Virus record (IMG/VR): IMGVR_UViG_3300021185_001730
Location: 1-64,000 of that record
Origin: a virus
Reading direction: 5' to 3' (one strand)
DNA: 64,000 nt
Part shown: positions 42,701-47,600 of the stretch, piece by piece
Layout: every line of letters begins with the position of its first letter
How positions within the stretch are numbered: position 1 is the stretch's first letter
Made by a program: the position numbers and the translations under genes
The notes under the pieces: model-generated
Told to the model about the DNA's origin: nothing
Database searches by the model: none
Seen by the model: only the letters and a program-made list of their open reading frames with translations

Positions 42701-44686
42701 CTTGATGATTTTTATGATATAGGTGTAATCCAAAGAGTAAATGGCCCTGTACAAAAACCTATAATAGATATTACTCCTATACTAGAAAGCAGTTGGGTTA
42801 AATCAAATATAGATGTATTTAATGAAATTGCTGGTAATTTAATTCCTGCCACATTTATTTCAGGTACTCCGGCATTTAATGAAATATATAATAAGATTTC
42901 TAGAAATTTAAGCAATAACAAAAAAACGTTTACTGTATTAGATCAACAGAAAGTAAAAAGAGATATGCTTTCTTTCTTTACTATACAAGCTTATAGACAA
43001 AAGACTAAAGAGTCTGAAGTAAAAGATGGTGCAACACTTACAAATCAATTACTATATCCTAATGAATTTGATAATTCAATATTTGAAGCAGTTAATAGAT
43101 TGAGTCAAGCAGATAAAGGGAACTTCTTCTTAGAAAGCTTTGTTACTATGGTACCTATGTTTGCAGAAACAAACATGACAGGTATGAATTTATTACAAGC
43201 TAACACATGGAGAGGATTAGATAAAGAACAAAAGGTTGATTTACAAACTTCATTTACTAAGCTTTACGGCAACCCTCTTTTAAGAAAAGATGCTATGACC
43301 ATAGTCAACTACATAATGGTTAAAGATGGTTTACAGGCAGCTAAGGGAAGTTTATTGGATGCTATTTCTCCATTTGTGATGGATGAATACTTACAACAAA
43401 TTAACAATGTCAGTGATGTTTTTCTAACTAATAAAGGTTGGTTAGAAACATTTGGTGCTGAGCGTGATGACTTAGTTGATTATTTTGAGAACGGTTATTT
43501 TAAATCTGCAACATCTAACTCAAAAGTTAAAACCGTTATGGTTAATGATCCTTTAGATATAAACTCACGTTACACATCAAAAGAAGGTAATGTAATTTAT
43601 ACTCTAGACAAAGATGATAACGTAAATGCATTACCTAGATACATAAATTTTGCAGATGCTATAACTGGTTTTAGCCAGCTATATGTACTAGATAATATAG
43701 ATAAGAAAAAGGCAAGTTATGTACAAAGCCAATTAGAAGGTTCTTATTATCAAAATGGTATTGGGTTTATGTTTGGAAAAAGACCTACTACTTTAGAGAA
43801 TAGAGACAACATCAGGAATAGAGGTGAAATGAAAAGTGCTTACGGTGCAGAATCATTTGGTGCAATGACAATAGAGCAGATGGCACCTCCTGTAAATTCA
43901 CCACAAAATCAAGCATTAGCAAATGAAAATGCAACGTTTGAAGCAACTGAGAATGAGATTACCTTTACTGCAGAAGATACAGCAAATGCTATTAATATTG
44001 CTGACACAGGTGCATTAGATAATCTCTTAGGCTTGAAAAAACAAAATAATAAAGTTGCAAAGCCTGTTGAATCTAACATAAGTAATTTAGTTTCAGCATG
44101 GTTAAAAACTAAAGAAGGTTCTTTAGAAAATCAAACTGCTGAGCAATCAGCAAATAAATTTGCACTAGAGTATGCAAAAAGAAATCCAGTAGGAGAAAGA
44201 GATGGTAGAACTGTAGATCAAATTGCAGAAGACAACAAGAAGTTAAGCAAAGATGAAAGAAAAGAAAATGCTAAACAAATAGGTGCAGACTTATTTAATA
44301 CGATAGCCCAAGGAATGAATGTTAGCAGTGCAGTATTATCTGAAATTAATAATCAAACTAGAGCTGAGCTAAATGTTGTAGATGAAGCAACAGGTATATT
44401 AGATGCACAGGCAGATATGCCAATCTTAAATGAAAGTGAACAACAAATGACGTTAAACTTTGATCAAGAGATTAGTGATCAATATCCTACAATTACTTCA
44501 TTTTATAATAGTATCTTTACAGTGCCTGGTGTTGGAGGAGATATAGTTGCTCAAAGAGATATATTAGAAAATAATAATTTAGATTCTCTTGAAGCTATGG
44601 TAGAGTTTTATAATAGTCCAACTACTGAGTTTGAATCAGAGCAGGCTTTTGAGGATTATGTAAAGAAATGTATATTAGGAATTTAA
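30737..44686 (+). CDS. Giant polyprotein: crAss-like virion RNA polymerase with upstream zincin metallopeptidase motif
   Basis: 4649 residues. Residues 210-600 are Gly/Ala-rich helical stretches (e.g. GLVEGTQEVSQEAIS near 510), possibly membrane-interacting during ejection. At 2129-2133 is HEAFH, a zincin HExxH site, with E2195/E2196 (YYEEYMAD) as third ligand. The polymerase signature follows: RIPSQ (3564-3568) about 40 residues before GADFDID with D3603, D3605 and D3607, matching the spacing and role of the beta-prime PTLHR...NADFDGD region. LTDNSKE at 3846-3852 and an NKGAAIGRAVSP helix near 3785 also fit my memory of crAss-like polymerases. A KxxxITEQSQIKAL segment near 3294 may belong to the beta-like barrel. 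The protein is probably packaged, injected and used to transcribe early genes. Proteolytic processing, perhaps by its own zincin, is an inference. Confidence 0.75.
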   Translation: MADENIKMPQPDYDLKQRIAQDAVDVNPIDTSLPYQSIEDLIPDMRNEVSDEYDRSISMYKGLMDNISPSTLANISAGANSSVVNAAPPIPTELGSASAFDEIWQTPLETSVELPNPIWANAKTINFDKIYPTDVFSDIGFTPYADMDQIFNKNETSADYLTRFTPAFKSLFRSGRFANYRSIADAFSGDYTSAPDLEGATTMEDAMRLGGSSTGSLGGFIGNTALNWAYSAGIVYQIALEEVAAAGIAAASSLPSGGSSLAAFGALTLKNLATLTRIPKTIANGFKASYNLVKNFDNIAYAKKFYEFARSGQTLRNIGRGGLQLISPEMAHTIKNWKTTGNTFQNAYNIGKNTQVFGAFYRDMRMYNAALAESKMEAGLVYNTVLENGMRYANFRSDGNGVSPGEMKKIQLAASEASWKTLAPNFAIISASNRIVFKNVFGSWARKLNQGATTQLSRMLRVGPGKYAKKSKYMLKSIPQEIKAGFKLGAWKGVAKTSGGLMLRYGASGLVEGTQEVSQEAISAAVGGYYSAALREPTQGGALAMSGFYGAAGKEIFTKQGLETFASGFLIGGMMGPYQQVLFEGVPAIFSTARAKVANSKYFDPSGDKQVVDYVKQQRQQQEAVIDDVIAQANKMGTQLEQLDLLLDPAKMSAALQDQEAGMANLSIALNNKYDYLNGRNFTRFENLYSKYKNGTMGLYRDMVTDFSKMSDTELAEAFDKKDFGRSPEKLRKQFIDELNRINEFGERVASKSMDEMFESKKFDLSEYDQSSKGYRDAVFHNRAVDQAKMLYIFSKESFIDAIKRQADIEQSFENEPIFTKQKYGDVRVLVNAESIDTEIKMLTKEIKAKEEAGVPASELKKDKRKLKDLKGYYAILTDPKNLTKKGFFNRSKTKAIKGALQTYLNGIAGDKSDYVNPEVVETLLEKLIDHQALQEDAFAFSQTVNIMANPEVTAEIVQRNVEYFEYLFKNRKEIYRHQTEQYLESDKKNKLINAIASYDVYMKPELIRDFLSGEIGVEGLYEGLNKGDFSIDGRALGGAIQLNEDQDLQQKIIGEILTYKLLIEKEKDVRDIESNKSTEQQIDVEETLQDAGVDDIQIGDTTRSPMLKSILETEYRKYKESAFTKDAKEFADWRVSDDGTRIKTAYDALKRVWGKGYDIFVTENGQQVSRRRVPSQKDLNTEKGFQDYLNSKVALEDPTVVDILNALDLTMDIFTTANSQTVSRSKPPVAEGVMFDITEVVTDGGSFYKITDKQGGSLSQAQLDIISTDIRETGTFTDLSKAKRLLDILDREISDGSTFMFDGQAVSKGMSVYDKNTGEEFRINSTANKGGMISIVPSEFYTDDYKTRYNNSKPVSELDFFVNYELEKLSFDTLPTNTYKLYSDRVAKAYTPLSPEAYKFILNLLTPVDFQNLIVDIQENEMINEPIKDDRFYGNDQSKANPYIKKQRERYTIALKLSKDQTVDFNKLLTDNKLPIIEGKFVNERGEGTIAFLPNDSLYFVDARGKVVVPSAMTTDYAKNIIIPSSNDLGMQAALDQFSNDYDTQAVLVSFANDMISKDQTVGTLAEGLKITRSDGIPAYKKGTNPEISLSQLSQSTTTDGAIIIYDIKRDSAGNMIGDEPTIISNLKSDAKIELANRIENNLKQAGLWNKMISGDKTGPNGGYTDRYIMPIEQPNGLMTLATAKAIRVEENTVIKMFNDLLQQGSVAAKDNMTTKNGRKVINDKGFNDEFKVKFIEDYGEFFISGAKGVNVTIDVAPDGALRADLFNKYTGKKGKVYYNAADQQKAGTTIQHLERFTEKIIKDPKGIEVGVETLGINNFRKSIPLDASVDMLMEDLVTKLGPEIRTGQYINVEASAGAIQATKDKGIFLARPRTELEPDKLKRVEDTEERREDPARERARAITNLGDKISQENVEKAFQKSEDDTISSEAFLEFTNNGVVETKVIQSIADKIKTGQQLSQREKAIRQAKSQEIEDLLKATVTKDQKNDIDLTLIAQTPIDAINNQIAERESEISEQVGEKKKVRALRKDKIYQDLLKQREDLIGPANKILSPKLSKRDVEDINIFMEWAKTNLPSFINIADIESLGNNMKAGGVRVGAFALDLSSVSGGLRASGTLYTGASNPFRYHEAFHGVYRMLLTPQEQKSLLSFAKKQKRESLRSEGKSISTELKKFRNSADTYANMSDIELENRYYEEYMADQFEIFKTNPKETKIDAEVKSFFTRIIEWFKSLFSTYNKNKLQTLFENIDSAKYAQASVVANDFTLDPSPQVIIANAILPYEGLQINGSKGYLYLDSNIANNLISSMAASYVGRKNENIDPEISNADIFEDVLEDFAWLYNVTNPINSKYNSSQEASNIAAIEQLERIHDALTFNASEKIEDSPVYKAVFEVLELIDVQQQIIDNNIDQYENNEGLRNVTQFGKEAYMSGGLASLPTYIRQYLSTITMPYTDAFGNEQLESGEKLVIPINSFKTYNGIIKSVKNETDPLKILQRMYTFSGNNPNTKAAVESIFNDIGINYHDVSEIADIQLPQQIKNPLLFNQITKGFTNYKVNWIFLQQDNTNEVISFSAAERDDTHTQNELWGQAYTTKSLDWKINKEKKKVATRSVNAIYDELIQPEGYEDVALDNVSKKLAQDLFEGVGIKLSPLYVKYSILSASNQTKTSNQESILQFNNEVKPILGEDMFWLQDIIKEGGDLFNSENDGAIARLKKLAINNALLDETVGLSVFRNVNGDLVNAHQKPTFHLEKVYNLNKETEINRLESDKFLENNYLLNSEEFLNMSEANQLQILRLSGLKEVKTLDRSTNLDSYQDGVIGTTEYGSFTPKQLTTSIINNYLFDYNSRSNTLKTKMDSAAVAPILIRIMESSNTNDQVLLPVVKAVDEGLRISPDYLGHISDFIENEYNRIVRENSEEGNLPFQEITTKTGDVIQIPKTIEGYNVPDQDGLMRMNLMFNAKDLISQELKDSLEVSAIQENPPSFDKAVKEALGSQSINTIIEAQLDKKFESFMEMVNTLEVDSKVSRLLEKGLLDGVEGAVAQQKARAASRKLNLTDNKTHNLKQIFLNDYLNTKSLNELLLGDQAVILEDSIKQIKRAKGQNAAGDSIYSPVPNPEFGVFESTENINAIILNEPTIFSEFSGQSIDSADAQVFTTLKFHRHAQSSLGNLTRAGALALDKIEDGTPLTAEELYGPQGLAKTNQMLNSKKYVYFDGKTYVKFSAIALTEDLTKNNPDLNRLRLNMEAMERNLGDITFAGPKSAFKMLKTNVQSLGSDIIEPSIQLDARYFREQVKTKTNKDIITEQSQIKALATSEQIDSTPIQIKGMPNVKNIGDVKRLYNETLSRRIVLKFKDKRNLIYTFDGLMSEFSLSKSKDSITPNLQVFLKYALNSLKASKASTNLMEFFTVDPTTGEVKYNINNPISIAKAEQLFMSYFSQGVFQEKIPGHGLALVSDKGYTVLRRVFSMEDNGRLGRNEVIRGSVPEGETVLNLEVDSLGADFKFPSDGKGILVRDRLRYQLAEYDQNGKRTGQYYSEGVFAAHSADIYSELQNKPNVAIPDSIGKMFAVRIPSQDNHSSMNVKLVDFMPAYYGSSAMFPAELIEISGADFDIDTAYVQIKESYYDQNDKKFYAYGDTKGREYSDYVRYINQAVNKDTIYSQAAASFTDQGSKLEDSYTDAELIDSDFSDRALKAASRLGLPITKSQYQNYVNKNGEPYQAPLNNNVLDYKYALMGNEAVKEISVTPATLVAIEQAYDELKTAAPEYVARLDNENIDVDSITGKAISFEVNKGAAIGRAVSPNLYLSLLGEYKINVGGLGFNLRGEIYDSFGTELNTYGNRLQDEISSIITMLTDNSKENYVAKLGMHPSAVGLAVNAVALGVPLSDAVLLLNGKIVRDLFAEANNKVDKFDASFTTLVKQQLKGLKNVKANAEVGLETIEKSVRGEELTKKEQKSILLVISNLNTISGFTGKMASITSMSGRGIGSNFSDIQKRLDDFYDIGVIQRVNGPVQKPIIDITPILESSWVKSNIDVFNEIAGNLIPATFISGTPAFNEIYNKISRNLSNNKKTFTVLDQQKVKRDMLSFFTIQAYRQKTKESEVKDGATLTNQLLYPNEFDNSIFEAVNRLSQADKGNFFLESFVTMVPMFAETNMTGMNLLQANTWRGLDKEQKVDLQTSFTKLYGNPLLRKDAMTIVNYIMVKDGLQAAKGSLLDAISPFVMDEYLQQINNVSDVFLTNKGWLETFGAERDDLVDYFENGYFKSATSNSKVKTVMVNDPLDINSRYTSKEGNVIYTLDKDDNVNALPRYINFADAITGFSQLYVLDNIDKKKASYVQSQLEGSYYQNGIGFMFGKRPTTLENRDNIRNRGEMKSAYGAESFGAMTIEQMAPPVNSPQNQALANENATFEATENEITFTAEDTANAINIADTGALDNLLGLKKQNNKVAKPVESNISNLVSAWLKTKEGSLENQTAEQSANKFALEYAKRNPVGERDGRTVDQIAEDNKKLSKDERKENAKQIGADLFNTIAQGMNVSSAVLSEINNQTRAELNVVDEATGILDAQADMPILNESEQQMTLNFDQEISDQYPTITSFYNSIFTVPGVGGDIVAQRDILENNNLDSLEAMVEFYNSPTTEFESEQAFEDYVKKCILGI

Positions 44687-44695
44687 TAGAAAGCA

Positions 44696-47600
44696 ATGAG
44701 TAGATGTCATAACAAAAATACAGCAGAATACCAGTCTTTAAAACAAGAGTATGGTACAGATGCGGCTACAGGAAATATAATTGATCAGTATCAAGCATTT
44801 ACAAAAACTGATACAGTACCTACTGTTGCAGAAGCAATAGAATTTATTACTAATAAACAAACACTTTATAACTTAAAGCAATTAGATTTTGGTCAGTCAT
44901 TACTAAACAACTTAAGAAGACTTAGCATTATACATAGCTTTCAAGGTAAGTATTTTATAAATAATACTGATAGAGATACTTTACAACCAAGCAATGAATT
45001 AGTTGAAGCAAATAGAAAAAGGTTAGAAAAATATTTAGATATAAATAATATTCCAGCTGAGTCAGTGCTTATTTCTAAAACACCAAAGACATATACTGTT
45101 AGTATAGACAGCACTATGTTTAGTCCAATAGATATGCTTGAGTCATCAAGAGCTTGGGACAAACCTAGAACAAGACATGTAGTTATGCATTTAATGAAAC
45201 TGATTCCTGGATTGAATGTTTCTATGAAATCAGTAAGTGAAGCAAAAGCACTTTATGAAAAAATACCACAGTGGAGAAAGTCAAAAGTTCCTTTTGATCA
45301 AATTAATTCATTTTATGTAGAGAATAATGTTATTCTTATAAAGGGTAGGGTTACCGATGAGATAGCAATAGAAGAGGTGCTTCACCCATTTGTGGAAGCA
45401 GTAAGGGTAAGTAATATAAAATTATTTGAAGGTTTATTATCAGAAGCAGGTAAAGCATTTCCTGTTATGAAACAGCAAATAGATGATGCTTATAATAGCA
45501 AAAGAAATGTTAGTGCGGTAGATAGAGAGATGGAATTAATTACCCAAGCATTATCTAGACATTATAATAATGAGTATGAGGAAACTCCACCACAAAGTTT
45601 TATGGATAAGATCCGTGAATTATTAGAGTGGTTGTCAGCAATAATTAAAAACTTAAATGAAGTAATTACCGGTAGAACTATCAATATAGATAATATATCT
45701 GAACGAGCTAGCTTATCTGATATTGCTAAATTATTAAATACAACAGGTATAGTATTTAATATAGATACATCACAAACTAACGGTAAAGTAAAATATAACT
45801 TATCTCCTAGAAAACAAAAGGTGGTAGATGGAGTAAAGGGAAAATCAAATGAATTACAAAAACGTATTATTGATAGACTAACACATAAAGTAAATGCTTC
45901 AAAACAAGAAGCTGATTCATTATCTGTTAGTGCAGGCCCTGAAGTAGCTATACAAAATAGTGATCCACTAGTTATTTTAAATAAAAAAGATGGTAAATTT
46001 TACAACCTAACAAATAGAAAACAAGTTAAGTCAGTCTCAGATGTTGTTGGTAGAAAGAAAGATTCTCAAAAGACAATTGAAGTTAAACAAGATATAAGCT
46101 TAATGTTAGATGCAATTGCAATTGATGAATCATTTGAAAGCATTCAAGACAAATTTGTTGGTTTAACACCTGAGTTTGCTCAAAAAGCATTTAATAATCT
46201 AGTAGAAGAATTACATACTACAATGAACTCAACTGATAGAATGCTAACAAATGTAGTATTCTATGATCAATTAACTGACACAGCAGGTGTTGCTGATGTG
46301 GTTATATTAAATAGAGTTGGTCATTTTAAAATATTAAAGCTACAAATTAATGAGGCTAATGTGATGACCAAAAATCCAAAGTCTTGGATTAAAGGTGTAT
46401 TAAAACAAGACATAGAAAAAAGCTCATACTATCAAGATAAAATTGACTTAGAAGAAGGAAACTTATTAAAGGATGATAAATTAACCTTGTCAGTTCAAGA
46501 TCAGGTAGAGGTAGGTTTAGTTAGAAGAATGGCACAAAATCAAGGATATGATATTGTGTATGGAGATAATGCTGTACAAAGTTTAATATTAAGCTATAAA
46601 GGTAAAGCATTACAATTTCATGGTCATATATCTCATCCTCAATTTCAAAATGATAATCACGTAGATTCTGTAATACCATATGCTGCATATACTGTATCAG
46701 ATGATGAAGTAAAGAAATTATCTAAAGATTTAGAAGAAGGACTTTATGATATAGACAGAAAGGATTCTGAAATAGAAACCCTAGCTGAGCAAGTTGACCC
46801 ATCATTATATCCTGCAGAAAGCACTATTAGTGTAGCATTAGATAATTATTATGAAGCTTTAGTGGATGAAGCTAGAGTTAGGGAAATGACTGAAGCAAAT
46901 ATATTTAGTGATAGATCTAAGGCAGATCATAAAGAAACAATTGCTAACACGCTAGCATATATTAATGTTGCTAAGGCAGAAGGTCCTGTGGCTCAGTCTG
47001 TTGCATATACTAAAATACTTAGGGACTCATTGTCTGAAATGAAAAAGTTTTCTGCTTATGTTGTTGATCCAAAGAGTGTTGCTGAAGATCCAAATTATAT
47101 TAGATATGTAATGAACTTTAATAAGTTCTTAACCACATTTGATGGGCTTTATTTGATAGAAAACAACACTGATATTAATGCAACACAAAGATCTTTAATA
47201 GGTCAGATTAATATTGAACTTGTAAAGCTATTAGGTGCACCAACAATAAAAGGAAATGGACAAGGAGAAGGTATAGTAAACAAAGCCATTCTTAATTATG
47301 TTCATGATTTGACTTTACAATTGTCTCAAGATGGAATGAGCCAAGACAAAAACAACATACTACAGTCACATAGTGGAAAGACATTTACTGTTGATGATAT
47401 AGAAGATATACTTAAGATGGTTCCAGATGTTGATGGAGCAGAACTGTATTCAAAAGATCTAGCTACATCAGCTGATTTTCTTTTATCTTCTATGGATAAA
47501 TTATTTAAAATTAAAAGAATTGAATTTTTAGATAAAGTTAAGCTTAGAGAAAAGAAACTTAGAGAAGGAGGTGCAGCACTACTTTCCTTAGATACAGAAA

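Noticed and set aside
44680-44700. Programmed readthrough fusing the 4649- and 1921-residue genes
   Set aside because: Although the frames match, tandem TAA TAG stops and a separate ATG 9 bases later argue for two proteins.
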